Of a stretch of 64,000 nt of DNA, positions 44,303 to 53,018 are shown piece by piece. Source of the DNA: Aquimarina sp040786285 (lineage in GTDB: Bacteria > Bacteroidota > Bacteroidia > Flavobacteriales > Flavobacteriaceae). How positions within the stretch are numbered: the stretch's first letter is position 1; every line of letters starts with the position of its first letter. The notes under the pieces were generated by a model, which saw nothing but the letters and a program-made list of their open reading frames with translations, was not told where the DNA came from and made no database searches. Where the stretch lies: the NCBI RefSeq assembly GCF_040786285.1, contig NZ_JBFMKQ010000002.1, forward strand, positions 372,001-436,000, given 5' to 3'. The position numbers and the translations under genes were made by a program.

Positions 44303-45469
44303 ATGAACAATATGTATTTTACAGAAGAGCACGAATTATTTAGGCAAAGCCTTAAAGAATTTCTTAAAAAGGAAGTGGTTCCGCATATCGAAAAGTGGGA
44401 AGAAACTGGAAATATCGATCGATTTATCTGGGAGAAATTCGGAGAGATGGGGTATTTTGGTATTGCATATCCCGAAGAGTATGGAGGGCTTGGATTAGAT
44501 CTTTTTTATACCGTAATTTTTTTAGAAGAATTGCAGAAAATCAACTCAGGTGGTTTTGCTGCTGCAATGTGGGCTCACGCATATTTGGCAATGACTCATA
44601 TTAATAAAGAAGGAGATCATAGAATTAAGCAAGAATACCTTACACCAAGTATTTCTGGAGAAAAAATAGGTTGTTTGGCAATAACAGAACCTTTTGGTGG
44701 GTCTGATGTTGCTGGGATGAGAACCACAGCTGTTAAAGAAGGAGACTATTATATAATTAATGGTTCTAAAACTTTTATAACTAATGGGGTGTATAGTGAT
44801 TACCTTGTGATTGCAGCAAAAACTGATCCTAAAATAGGAAATAAAGGGATCAGTATTTTTGTTATTGATCGTGATACACCTGGAGTTACTGCAACTAAAC
44901 TCGATAAACTTGGTTGGAGAGCTTCAGATACAGGTGAAATTGCTTTTGACAATGTAAAGATACCTGCTCATAATTTAATGGGAGAAGAAAATAAAGGCTT
45001 CTCATATATAATGCAACATTTTGCTCTAGAAAGATTAATCATGGGAGTTAATGCACATGCAAGATCTGAGTATGCTTTAGAGTATGCTATAAAATATATG
45101 TCAGAACGAGAAGCTTTTGGGAAAACGATTGATAAGTTTCAGGCATTGAGGCATTCTGTAGCTAATATGGCTAGCGAAATAGAGATGTGTAAAGAATTTA
45201 ACTATTCGATAACCAAAAGGCTAGATCAGGGACAATATGTAGTTAAAGAAGCCAGTATGTCTAAATTGCTTTCAACAAAAATTGCCGATGAAGTAGTCTA
45301 TAATTGTCTGCAACTTCTAGGTGGATACGGGTATATGGAAGAATATCCTCTTGCACGATTGTCACGTGACAGTAGATTGGGGCCAATCGGAGGAGGAACG
45401 TCTGAGATTTTAAGAGAAATTATTGCCAAGATGGTCATTGATAAAAAAGAATATAAACCGGCAACATAG
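44303..45469 (+). CDS. Acyl-CoA dehydrogenase, isovaleryl/long-chain-type active site
   Basis: A 388-residue FAD flavoprotein (MNNMYFTEEHELFRQSL start; M4 is an alternative). The N-terminal helical domain, middle beta domain (CLAITEPFGGSDVAGMRTTA, GSKTFITNG) and C-terminal helical domain are all complete. At the site where short- and medium-chain enzymes carry the catalytic Glu (IYEGTSE), this protein has IGGGTSE. A Glu in helix G, E243 in FALERLIMG, matches the position used by isovaleryl- and long-chain acyl-CoA dehydrogenases. It oxidises an acyl-CoA to the enoyl-CoA; a branched-chain substrate is a reasonable guess. Monocistronic, followed by a terminator. Confidence 0.9.
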   Translation: MNNMYFTEEHELFRQSLKEFLKKEVVPHIEKWEETGNIDRFIWEKFGEMGYFGIAYPEEYGGLGLDLFYTVIFLEELQKINSGGFAAAMWAHAYLAMTHINKEGDHRIKQEYLTPSISGEKIGCLAITEPFGGSDVAGMRTTAVKEGDYYIINGSKTFITNGVYSDYLVIAAKTDPKIGNKGISIFVIDRDTPGVTATKLDKLGWRASDTGEIAFDNVKIPAHNLMGEENKGFSYIMQHFALERLIMGVNAHARSEYALEYAIKYMSEREAFGKTIDKFQALRHSVANMASEIEMCKEFNYSITKRLDQGQYVVKEASMSKLLSTKIADEVVYNCLQLLGGYGYMEEYPLARLSRDSRLGPIGGGTSEILREIIAKMVIDKKEYKPAT

Positions 45470-45538
45470 AATGTACTAGGTTATTTTGTATGAGGTTTAC
45501 GTTTAGGTAGTTAACCTTTATGATTTATCCAAAAAAAG

Positions 45539-45571
45539 AAAAAAGTGCGATATTTATGTCGCACTTTTTTT
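45539..45571 (+). terminator. Terminator after the acyl-CoA dehydrogenase gene
   Basis: Stem AAAAGTGCGA / TCGCACTTTT with an 8-nt loop and seven T residues. Confidence 0.9.
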
Positions 45572-45639
45572 ATGGAATTTCCTTAATCTAACGTTTTTTA
45601 CTAGTAGTAAATATTGATTCTTAATGTTTTATCAACACG

Positions 45640-45672
45640 CAAACGTTTTCGTATTTTTTCAAACGTTTTCGT
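45640..45672 (+). promoter_or_regulatory. Two LacI-type operator-like sites before the alpha-amylase gene
   Basis: The 13-mer CAAACGTTTTCGT occurs at 45640-45652 and again at 45660-45672, exactly 20 bp apart, with the palindromic core AAACGTTT. The layout fits a LacI/CcpA-family operator pair placed on the same DNA face, 54 bp before the amylase start. No LacI-family gene is in the window. Confidence 0.6.
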
Positions 45673-45725
45673 TCTTAATGAAATTCTTAATTTCAAAAAA
45701 AATTAACACAAAACACTAAATATTT

Positions 45726-47105
45726 ATGAAATTAAGTAAGTTTTTTTACGTATTTCTTGCTGGGGCTTTTTTATTCATTAGCTGTAGCAAAGAAGAGGAT
45801 CTTGATTCCGTTCAATCAGAGTCAAATGATCTTCAACAAGAGTATTCTGCAAAAGCTCTGAAACCAATCGGTTCTGGAGTAATGATGCAAGCCTTTTATT
45901 GGGATGTTCCTGCCGGGGGTACCTGGTGGAATGTTGTAAAGGGTAAAGTAGGAGCCTGGAGTAATGCCGGAGTCGATGCAATTTGGCTTCCACCGGTAAG
46001 TAAAGCGCAGAATGGTGCCTTCTCAATGGGGTATGATCCCTTTGATTATTATGATTTTGGAGAGTATAACCAAATGGGAAGTACAGAAACCCGATTTGGT
46101 TCTAGGTCAGAATTGGTGAGTTTGATCTCCTCTGCGCATAATAACGGTCTAAGTGTTATTGCAGATATGGTGCTCAATCATAATAGCGGGGGTGATCTGG
46201 AGTCTAACGAGTTTGCAGGAAAAAGCACGTATACAAAATTTACACCGCTATCAGGCAAGTTTAATAGAACAAAATATGATTTTCACCCAAATGACCAATA
46301 CAATTCTGATAGTGGTTTCTTTGGTGGATTTCCTGATTTAAGTCATAATAAACCGTATGTACAGGATTGGTTATGGAAACGATCTAATTCTGTAGCGAAA
46401 TACTACAAAAATACCATGAAGTTTGATGGTTGGAGATTTGATTATGTGAAAGGCTTTGCTCCTTGGGTAGCAAAAGAATTTAATAGAGCTGTAGGAGGAT
46501 TTGCCGTTGGAGAATATTGGGATGGAAATGTGAATACTTTAAATTGGTGGGTTAACGAAGCTCAAATGTCTGCTTTTGATTTTGGATGTTATTATAAAAT
46601 GAGAGACGCATTTATGGGTAATAACCTAAATGCACTTAGCGGAGATATGCTATGGAAGAGAAATTCTTCTAGAGCAGTTACTTTTGTAGCTAATCATGAT
46701 ACAGATGAGATCATTAATAATAAAATATTAGCGTATGCATATATTTTAACTCACGAGGGGTATCCTGCATTGTTCTACAGAGACTATGAAGATTGGTTAG
46801 ACAAAAATAAGCTTAACAATCTGATATGGATTCATAATAATCTTGCCGGTGGAAACACTTCAAACCTTTGGACAGATAATGATGAGTATATAGCAAGAAG
46901 AAATGGAGGAGGAGGTAAGAACGGTTTGATTGTATATATCAATAATTCTAATTCATGGAAAGAAAGATGGATTCAGACAAATTGGTCAAATAGAAAAATC
47001 AAAGATTATACTGGTAATTCAGGCTGGGAACCAACTACTCAGGGAGGTAAATGGGTTAAAATTCAGGCGCCACCAAAAGGGTATTCTGTTTGGTCTTTAA
47101 AATAA
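45726..47105 (+). CDS. GH13 alpha-amylase, surface or periplasmic lipoprotein
   Basis: A 459-residue protein with lipobox LFISC (Cys 20) followed by SKEEDLD. An acidic residue pair after Cys is compatible with surface export of Bacteroidota lipoproteins. GH13 (beta/alpha)8 barrel: region I ADMVLNHN, region II GWRFDYVKG with nucleophile D239, region III VGEYWD with acid/base E263, region IV FVANHDTDE with D325. A C-terminal beta domain ends KGYSVWSLK. All three catalytic residues are present, so it should hydrolyse alpha-1,4-glucans. Stands alone rather than in a SusCD locus; its promoter carries two operator-like repeats. Confidence 0.93.
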   Translation: MKLSKFFYVFLAGAFLFISCSKEEDLDSVQSESNDLQQEYSAKALKPIGSGVMMQAFYWDVPAGGTWWNVVKGKVGAWSNAGVDAIWLPPVSKAQNGAFSMGYDPFDYYDFGEYNQMGSTETRFGSRSELVSLISSAHNNGLSVIADMVLNHNSGGDLESNEFAGKSTYTKFTPLSGKFNRTKYDFHPNDQYNSDSGFFGGFPDLSHNKPYVQDWLWKRSNSVAKYYKNTMKFDGWRFDYVKGFAPWVAKEFNRAVGGFAVGEYWDGNVNTLNWWVNEAQMSAFDFGCYYKMRDAFMGNNLNALSGDMLWKRNSSRAVTFVANHDTDEIINNKILAYAYILTHEGYPALFYRDYEDWLDKNKLNNLIWIHNNLAGGNTSNLWTDNDEYIARRNGGGGKNGLIVYINNSNSWKERWIQTNWSNRKIKDYTGNSGWEPTTQGGKWVKIQAPPKGYSVWSLK

Positions 47106-47129
47106 TAGTAAATATTATTCAATAAAACT

Positions 47130-47158
47130 TTGCAGGTAATAGTTTTGTAGTATATTTG
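47130..47158 (+). promoter_or_regulatory. Promoter of rpsU
   Basis: TTG at 47130-47132, 18-bp spacer, TATATTTG at 47151-47158, followed 35 bp later by ATG 47194 with AAAGGAGGT upstream, an unusually perfect Shine-Dalgarno for this phylum. Confidence 0.8.
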
Positions 47159-47193
47159 CACCCTAATTATTTCTAAAGAAAGGAGGTGCAACT

Positions 47194-47388
47194 ATGTTAA
47201 TTATACCAGTTAAAGACGGAGAAAATATAGATAGAGCGTTAAAACGTTTTAAAAGAAAATTTGATCGAACAGGAACGATGCGTCAGCTTCGTAAGCGTCA
47301 AGCGTTTTCAAAACCTTCTGTTGAAAGAAGAGCGCAAATTCAAAAAGCGCAATACATTCAGCATTTAAGAGATCAAGAAGAGATTTAA
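47194..47388 (+). CDS. rpsU: Ribosomal protein bS21
   Basis: A 64-residue basic protein with the bS21 pattern: MLIIPVKDGENIDRALKRFK, FDRTGTMRQLRKRQAFSKPS, RRAQIQKAQYIQHLR. It belongs to the small subunit and is placed near the anti-Shine-Dalgarno end of 16S rRNA. An AAAGGAGGT sequence sits 6-8 bp before the start, while most neighbours lack any SD. This fits the known picture in which rpsU keeps a strong SD in Bacteroidota as part of autoregulation (family knowledge, not shown here). Followed by the xerC-like gene. Confidence 0.95.
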   Translation: MLIIPVKDGENIDRALKRFKRKFDRTGTMRQLRKRQAFSKPSVERRAQIQKAQYIQHLRDQEEI

Positions 47389-47505
47389 AAAGTTGAAGCG
47401 TAGTCTATAGTTCTTTTCGAATTAATGAAAGACTTCGTTTTTCAGTATAAAATTTAACCGTTAGGATTCTAAAAGTTTCATACTTTTGTTTTCTAACGGT
47501 TTTTT

Positions 47506-48396
47506 ATGTTTATCTCTGAGTTTACAGATTACTTACTTCTTGAAAAAAAATATTCGCCGCATACGGTTACGGCGTATAAAACTGATCTCTTCTCTTTTTT
47601 AGAGTTCTATCAAAAAGAATATGATATCTCAGATATTTCTAAAGCAGGGTATTCTCAGATCCGTTACTGGATTGTTGCACTGGTTGATAAAGGTATTTCT
47701 AACCGTACAGTAAATAGAAAAGTATCTTCGCTTAAAACGTATTATAAGTTTTTGCTTAAAGTCGGGCTTGTCGATAAGAACCCTTTAGCAAAACATCAAG
47801 CCCTCAAGGCTCCAAAAAAACTTCAAATTCCGTTCTCTACTCAAGAAGTTGATGATGTTTTAGAAGAGCTTACAGATCATCAGGATTTTGAAAGTGTAAG
47901 AGATAAATTAATAATAGAGCTTTTTTATGCTACTGGTATTCGTAGAATCGAGTTGGTCAACCTAAAGCTTTCAGATGTAGATTTAGGTAATCAGCAAATA
48001 AAAGTATTAGGAAAGAGAAATAAAGAGCGATACTTACCTTTACTTTCTTCAGTTTGTGGTACACTAGAGCATTATTTAAATCTTAGGTTAGAAATAATTA
48101 AGGATACAGAGAGCTCTTCTTTATTGTTGACTAAAAAAGGAGTTAAAATATACGAAACACTTGTGTATCGAATCATAAATAGTTATTTTAGTAAGGCGTC
48201 TTCAAAGGTGAAAAAGAGTCCGCATATTTTAAGACACTCATTTGCTACTCATTTACTTAACGAAGGTGCTAATTTAAATGCTGTAAAAGAATTACTCGGT
48301 CATTCCAGTTTAGCGGCTACTCAGGTGTATACTCATCATAGTGTGGCTCAACTAACAAAAGTTTATAAACAATCCCACCCAAGGAATAAAAAGTAA
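47506..48396 (+). CDS. Tyrosine recombinase, XerC/XerD-like
   Basis: A 296-residue protein, complete. The N-terminal SAM-like core-binding domain, about 1-85 (FTDYLLLEKKYSPHTVTAYKTDL), is followed by a catalytic domain with R146 (ATGIRRIEL), the beta-hairpin Lys in LGKRNKERYLPL, H240 and R243 (HILRHSFATHLL), H266 (LLGHSSL) and nucleophile Y275 (TQVYTHH). All catalytic positions are present. Its place in the rpsU-xer-hpf-tRNA core neighbourhood suggests the chromosomal dimer-resolution recombinase rather than an element integrase; C versus D cannot be told from this. Confidence 0.88.
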   Translation: MFISEFTDYLLLEKKYSPHTVTAYKTDLFSFLEFYQKEYDISDISKAGYSQIRYWIVALVDKGISNRTVNRKVSSLKTYYKFLLKVGLVDKNPLAKHQALKAPKKLQIPFSTQEVDDVLEELTDHQDFESVRDKLIIELFYATGIRRIELVNLKLSDVDLGNQQIKVLGKRNKERYLPLLSSVCGTLEHYLNLRLEIIKDTESSSLLLTKKGVKIYETLVYRIINSYFSKASSKVKKSPHILRHSFATHLLNEGANLNAVKELLGHSSLAATQVYTHHSVAQLTKVYKQSHPRNKK

Positions 48397-48466
48397 TAGG
48401 ATAAAGAAGTAGAATTATCACTCTTTTTGGCTCAAAATATTTGTTCAACCAATTAAACTAACACCT

Positions 48467-48769
48467 ATGAAAGTGAACTTGCAATCCGTAAATTTTAATG
48501 TAGATCAAAAGTTGGTAGATTTTGTTCAAGCTAAATTGGATAAACTTGAAAATCATTTTAATCGTATTATTCATGCCGATGTATTTCTAAAAGTTATGAA
48601 TACAAGTGGTAAAGAAAATAAAATTACAGAAATTTTATTAAGTGTACCTGGAGATGAATTTATAATTAAAAAAATCCATAAAACATTTGAAGGGGGTGTG
48701 GATGAGTGTGTTAGTTCATTAGAAAGACAATTGAAAAAACGAAAGGAAAAATTAAATGCACATGTTTGA
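48467..48769 (+). CDS. hpf: Ribosome hibernation-promoting factor (short HPF/RaiA type)
   Basis: A 100-residue protein matching the short HPF/YfiA family: VNLQSVNFNVDQKLVDFVQAKL, LENHFNRIIHADVFLKV, FEGGVDECVSSLERQLKKRKEKL (in segments). It has no long-form C-terminal dimerisation domain. It binds the 30S decoding centre in stationary phase. 70 bp after the xer gene, probably one unit with it; followed by a tRNA promoter. Confidence 0.9.
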   Translation: MKVNLQSVNFNVDQKLVDFVQAKLDKLENHFNRIIHADVFLKVMNTSGKENKITEILLSVPGDEFIIKKIHKTFEGGVDECVSSLERQLKKRKEKLNAHV

Positions 48770-48790
48770 CTATTTTTTTTGGAAATAGTT

Positions 48791-48820
48791 TTGTGTAAAA
48801 AATAAATTATTATACATTTG
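48791..48820 (+). promoter_or_regulatory. Promoter of the tRNA-tuf cluster
   Basis: TTG at 48791-48793, 19-bp spacer, TACATTTG at 48813-48820, followed by the first tRNA at 48871. A second full promoter (TTG 48994, TATTTTTG 49015-49022) precedes tRNA-Tyr. Confidence 0.75.
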
Positions 48821-48870
48821 CAGTCCGTTAGAAATAGCGGACTTTTTTATGTTCTAAAACATAGTGAAAA

Positions 48871-48944
48871 GCCGATGTAGCTCAGCTGGCTAGAGCAGCT
48901 GATTTGTAATCAGCAGGTCGTGGGTTCGAGTCCCTCCATCGGCT
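48871..48944 (+). tRNA. tRNA-Thr (TGT)
   Basis: 74 nt. Acceptor GCCGATG/CATCGGC, anticodon loop TTTGTAA with TGT, T-arm GGGTTCGAGTCCC, discriminator T. Confidence 0.96.
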
Positions 48945-48993
48945 CAAAAAAAGTTGAAATTTTAAAAAAAATTGAAGCTTTTTTGATGAAATT

Positions 48994-49022
48994 TTGAATT
49001 GTAAAATAAATGACTATTTTTG
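48994..49022 (+). promoter_or_regulatory. Internal promoter before tRNA-Tyr
   Basis: TTG 48994-48996, 18-bp spacer, TATTTTTG 49015-49022, 55 bp before the tRNA. Confidence 0.6.
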
Positions 49023-49076
49023 CACACTCAAATTTCATAAGTTCATGATGAAATTGAAATTTTGAATTTATCAATT

Positions 49077-49158
<82 letters not shown>

Positions 49159-49212
49159 CAATAAGTTTTAAAAACATAATCCATGTTTTGCTTGATAATT
49201 ATGGATTATAAT

Positions 49213-49285
49213 GCGGGAGTAGCTCAGTTGGTAGAGCGTCAGCCTTCCAAGCTGAATGTCGCCAGTTCGAACCTGGTCTCCCGCT
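49213..49285 (+). tRNA. tRNA-Gly (TCC)
   Basis: 73 nt. Acceptor GCGGGAG/CTCCCGC, anticodon TCC in CTTCCAA, T-arm CCAGTTCGAACCTGG, discriminator T. Confidence 0.96.
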
Positions 49286-49408
49286 CTCAACAGAGCTGAT
49301 TTTAATCATCGCTGGTTAGGATTGGATTTTTAAAATAGATATAATGATTGATCGGATTTCTTTCTAAATAATGAAAGCGCTCTGGTTTGTCATTATACTT
49401 GTTAAAAA

Positions 49409-49480
49409 GCCGGTGTAGCTCAGGGGTAGAGCGTTTCCTTGGTAAGGAAGAGGTCACGAGTTCAAATCTCGTCATTGGCT
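49409..49480 (+). tRNA. tRNA-Thr (GGT)
   Basis: 72 nt. Acceptor GCCGGTG/CATTGGC (one G-T pair), anticodon GGT in TTGGTAA, discriminator T. 58 bp before tuf. Confidence 0.95.
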
Positions 49481-49537
49481 CTTAGTGCAAAGCATAAATT
49501 GAACACTAATATATAACTAAGATTAAATAAATTAATT

Positions 49538-50725
49538 ATGGCAAAGGAAACTTTTGATCGTTCCAAACCGCACTTAAATATTGGTACTATTGGACACGTT
49601 GATCACGGTAAAACGACTTTAACTGCTGCGATTACTAAGGTATTAGCGGATGCAGGTCTTTCTGAAGCAAGAGATTTCGATCAAATCGATAACGCTCCTG
49701 AAGAAAAAGAAAGAGGTATTACAATTAATACATCTCACGTAGAGTATCAAACAGAAAATCGTCACTACGCTCACGTTGACTGTCCAGGTCACGCCGATTA
49801 CGTAAAGAACATGGTTACTGGTGCTGCTCAAATGGACGGTGCGATCTTAGTGGTTGCTGCTACAGATGGTCCAATGCCACAAACTCGTGAGCATATCCTT
49901 TTAGGTCGTCAGGTAGGTATTCCAAGAATTGTTGTATTCATGAATAAAGTGGATATGGTTGATGATGAGGAATTACTTGAATTAGTAGAGATGGAGATAA
50001 GAGACTTATTGTCTTTCTACGAGTATGATGGTGATAATGGTCCTGTAGTTGCTGGTTCTGCTCTTGGAGCTCTTAACGGAGAGCAAAAGTGGGTTGATAC
50101 GGTTATGGAATTAATGAAGCAGGTTGATGAGTGGATCGAATTACCTAAGCGTGATGTAGAAAAAGATTTCTTAATGCCTATTGAAGATGTATTCTCTATT
50201 ACTGGTCGTGGTACTGTTGCTACTGGTCGTATTGAAACTGGTATTGCTAACACTGGAGATCCTGTAGAGATCATTGGTATGGGAGCAGAGAAATTAACTT
50301 CTACTATAACAGGAATTGAGATGTTCCGTCAGATCCTTGATAGAGGAGAGGCTGGAGATAATGCAGGTATCTTATTAAGAGGTATTGAAAAGACTCAGAT
50401 TTCTCGTGGTATGGTAATTACTAAACCAGGATCTGTAACTCCACATAAGAAATTCAAAGCTGAGGTGTATATCCTTAAGAAAGAAGAGGGTGGACGTCAC
50501 ACTCCATTCCATAATAACTACCGTCCTCAGTTCTACGTACGTACAACTGATGTAACAGGAAATATTGCACTTCCTGATGGAGTAGAAATGGTAATGCCTG
50601 GAGATAACTTAACAATTACAGTTGAGTTAATTCAAACAATTGCAATGAATGTTGGTCTTCGTTTTGCTATCCGTGAAGGTGGTAGAACAGTAGGTGCTGG
50701 TCAGGTTACTGAAATTTTAGACTAA
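49538..50725 (+). CDS. tuf: Elongation factor Tu
   Basis: A 395-residue GTPase. G1 GHVDHGKT (19-26), G2 RGITINTSHVEY, G3 DCPGHADY, G4 NKVD and G5 SALGA are all intact. Domains 2 and 3 are complete (GRGTVATGRIETG, GGRHTPFHNNYRPQFY). It delivers aminoacyl-tRNA to the ribosome. It sits inside a tRNA string and ahead of secE-nusG, the usual order in this phylum. Start ATG after a TTAATT leader without SD. Confidence 0.98.
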   Translation: MAKETFDRSKPHLNIGTIGHVDHGKTTLTAAITKVLADAGLSEARDFDQIDNAPEEKERGITINTSHVEYQTENRHYAHVDCPGHADYVKNMVTGAAQMDGAILVVAATDGPMPQTREHILLGRQVGIPRIVVFMNKVDMVDDEELLELVEMEIRDLLSFYEYDGDNGPVVAGSALGALNGEQKWVDTVMELMKQVDEWIELPKRDVEKDFLMPIEDVFSITGRGTVATGRIETGIANTGDPVEIIGMGAEKLTSTITGIEMFRQILDRGEAGDNAGILLRGIEKTQISRGMVITKPGSVTPHKKFKAEVYILKKEEGGRHTPFHNNYRPQFYVRTTDVTGNIALPDGVEMVMPGDNLTITVELIQTIAMNVGLRFAIREGGRTVGAGQVTEILD

Positions 50726-50787
50726 TACAATATATTATATATAAGAGTAAGGTATTCATTAAGGTGAATACCTTGCCTTATGTATAT

Positions 50788-50860
50788 ACGGGTTTAGCTC
50801 AGTTGGTAGAGCACTGGTCTCCAAAACCAGGTGTCGGGAGTTCGAGTCTCTCAACCCGTG
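50788..50860 (+). tRNA. tRNA-Trp (CCA)
   Basis: 73 nt. Acceptor ACGGGTT/AACCCGT, anticodon CCA in CTCCAAA, T-arm GGAGTTCGAGTCTCT (one weak pair), discriminator G. Between tuf and secE. Confidence 0.96.
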
Positions 50861-51014
50861 CATATTATATGAGGGATTTGGGTGTCTAAAACATGGTTTG
50901 AGGTAGTTGAATTCTGAGTAAACAATTAATGGTTTTGATGAATTGTTGATTGAATTAAGTGATAAATTTTATTTACGAAGTGAAATAATTTCAATTCGTT
51001 AAAAAATATACAAG

Positions 51015-51212
51015 ATGGCTGGATTAATAAATTACATTGCAGAATCATATAACGAGTTAAAAAATCATGTGACTTGGACTCCTTGGGCAGAAGCGCAAAG
51101 GCTTACCTTAGTCGTGATTGTTTTTTCGGTTATTTTTTCTCTGGCTATCTGGGGAATTGATACAGTGTTTAGTAATATGATAGAGTATTATTTTACTTTA
51201 GTTAAATCTTAA
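51015..51212 (+). CDS. secE: Preprotein translocase subunit SecE
   Basis: A 65-residue protein with one C-terminal membrane helix (LTLVVIVFSVIFSLAIWGIDTVF, about 30-52) and the amphipathic NYIAESYNELKNHVTWTPW helix before it, the SecE core. It is part of the SecYEG channel. Lies three bp before nusG's GTG codon, cotranscribed with it. Confidence 0.93.
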   Translation: MAGLINYIAESYNELKNHVTWTPWAEAQRLTLVVIVFSVIFSLAIWGIDTVFSNMIEYYFTLVKS

Positions 51213-51221
51213 ATTGTGAAA

Positions 51222-51776
51222 ATGGCCGAGGTGGATAATTCAAAGAAGTGGTACGTTGTTAGGGCGGTTAGTGGTCAGGAAAACAAAGTTAAAGACTATA
51301 TCGAGCGTGAAATAGCTCATATGGGTCTTGAAGATTATGTTTCCCAGATTCTTGTGCCTACCGAAAAAGTGGTTCAGATTCGTAATGGAAAAAAAATAAA
51401 CAAGGAACGTGTGTATTTTCCGGGTTATGTGATGATAGAAGCTAACTTATCTGGAGAAATACCACACATTATAAAATCTATAAACGGAGTTATAGGTTTT
51501 CTTGGTGAAGTGAAAGGCGGAGATCCTGTTCCTTTGAGAAAAGCTGAGATTAATAGAATGCTTGGTAAGGTGGATGAACTTGCAGTAAAAACTGATAATG
51601 TTGCTATCCCTTACACAGTAGGAGAAACGGTAAAAGTTATCGATGGTCCATTTAATGGTTTTAATGGTACTGTCGAGAAGGTAAATGAAGAAAAGCGTAA
51701 GCTTGAAGTAATGGTGAAGATCTTTGGAAGAAAAACACCATTAGAGTTGAGTTATATGCAAGTTGAAAAAGTATAA
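51222..51776 (+). CDS. nusG: Transcription termination/antitermination factor NusG
   Basis: About 184 residues from ATG 51222 (a GTG six bases upstream is less likely). The NGN domain, about 5-120 (KWYVVRAVSGQENKVKDYIE, VYFPGYVMIEANL), and the KOW domain, about 130-184 (VGETVKVIDGPFNGFNGTVEKV), are complete. It couples RNA polymerase to ribosomes or Rho. Its position secE-nusG-rplK is the standard one. Confidence 0.96.
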   Translation: MAEVDNSKKWYVVRAVSGQENKVKDYIEREIAHMGLEDYVSQILVPTEKVVQIRNGKKINKERVYFPGYVMIEANLSGEIPHIIKSINGVIGFLGEVKGGDPVPLRKAEINRMLGKVDELAVKTDNVAIPYTVGETVKVIDGPFNGFNGTVEKVNEEKRKLEVMVKIFGRKTPLELSYMQVEKV

Positions 51777-51851
51777 TAATTGTTACATTATATATCCAGA
51801 ATTGTTCTTTTGCTTCCACATACAGAACAATTCTAATTTAAAATTAGAAAA

Positions 51852-52289
51852 ATGGCTAAAGAGTTAAGTAAGGTTGTAAAATTACAAGTACGTGGTGGAG
51901 CGGCAAACCCATCCCCACCAGTTGGACCTGCTTTAGGTGCTGCCGGAGTAAATATCATGGAATTCTGTAAGCAATTCAATGGTAGAACACAAGATAAAGC
52001 TGGTAAGGTATTACCAGTGGTTATCAATGTGTACAAAGACAAATCTTTTGATTTTGTTATTAAAACTCCTCCTGCAGCTGTTCAAATACTGGAAGCAGCA
52101 AAACAGAAGAAAGGTTCTGGAGAGCCTAATCGTAAAAAAGTGGCTAGTGTTACTTGGGATCAAGTTCGCACAATAGCAGAAGACAAAATGCAGGATTTAA
52201 ATGCATTTACGGTAGAGTCTGCTATGAAAATGATTGCTGGTACCGCTCGTTCAATGGGTGTAACTGTAAAAGGACAAGCTCCTTTTTAA
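51852..52289 (+). CDS. rplK: Ribosomal protein uL11
   Basis: A 145-residue protein. VVKLQVRGGAANPSPPVGPALG at the N-terminus (flexible hinge prolines) and the 23S-binding C-domain SVTWDQVRTIAEDKMQDLNA, ending GTARSMGVTV. Part of the GTPase-associated centre. 18 bp before rplA. Confidence 0.97.
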   Translation: MAKELSKVVKLQVRGGAANPSPPVGPALGAAGVNIMEFCKQFNGRTQDKAGKVLPVVINVYKDKSFDFVIKTPPAAVQILEAAKQKKGSGEPNRKKVASVTWDQVRTIAEDKMQDLNAFTVESAMKMIAGTARSMGVTVKGQAPF

Positions 52290-52307
52290 TCCAAAAACGT
52301 TTACAAA

Positions 52308-53003
52308 ATGGCAAAAGTAACTAAAAAACAAAAAGAAGCGAAAGCTAAGGTGGATAGCAATAAAGCATATTCAGTCGAGGAAGCTTCTTCTTTAATAAAA
52401 GAAATAACAAGCGTAAATTTTGATGCTTCTGTAGATCTTGCTGTTCGTTTGAACGTAGATCCTCGTAAAGCAAATCAAATGGTACGTGGAGTGGTGACAT
52501 TACCTCACGGAACAGGAAAAGATGTTAAAGTATTAGCATTAGTAACACCAGATAAAGAAGCTGAAGCTAAAGAAGCAGGAGCTGATTTTGTTGGTCTTGA
52601 TGAATACCTTGATAAAATTAAAGGTGGATGGACAGATGTTGATGTGATCATCACTATGCCTAGTGTTATGGGTAAATTAGGACCATTAGGTAGGGTATTA
52701 GGACCTCGTGGATTAATGCCTAACCCTAAGACAGGTACTGTAACAATGGATGTTGCAAAAGCTGTTTCTGATGTTAAGGCTGGTAAGATTGATTTCAAAG
52801 TTGATAAAACAGGTATTGTTCATGCAGCAATAGGAAAATCATCTTTCGATGCTGAAAAAATAGCTGGAAATGCTAAAGAATTATTAACAACATTAGTAAA
52901 GTTGAAACCACAGACTGCTAAAGGTATATATATTAAGTCAATATATATGTCTTCTACAATGAGTCCTGGTGTAGAGATTGATTCTAAAAACTTTGCTGGG
53001 TAA
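52308..53003 (+). CDS. rplA: Ribosomal protein uL1
   Basis: A 231-residue protein with the L1 signature: VNFDASVDLAVRLNVDPRKA, RGVVTLPHGTGK, LGPLGRVLGPRGLMPNPKTGT and FKVDKTGIVHAAIG. It forms the L1 stalk and in many bacteria represses its own operon; no operator was identified here. 15 bp before rplJ. Confidence 0.97.
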   Translation: MAKVTKKQKEAKAKVDSNKAYSVEEASSLIKEITSVNFDASVDLAVRLNVDPRKANQMVRGVVTLPHGTGKDVKVLALVTPDKEAEAKEAGADFVGLDEYLDKIKGGWTDVDVIITMPSVMGKLGPLGRVLGPRGLMPNPKTGTVTMDVAKAVSDVKAGKIDFKVDKTGIVHAAIGKSSFDAEKIAGNAKELLTTLVKLKPQTAKGIYIKSIYMSSTMSPGVEIDSKNFAG

Positions 53004-53018
53004 TTAAGATAAACGATT

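Noticed and set aside
47506..48396. Phage or integron integrase
   Set aside because: Complete tyrosine recombinase in a conserved rpsU-xer-hpf-tRNA neighbourhood; no att-like repeats or phage genes nearby, so a chromosomal Xer protein is more likely.
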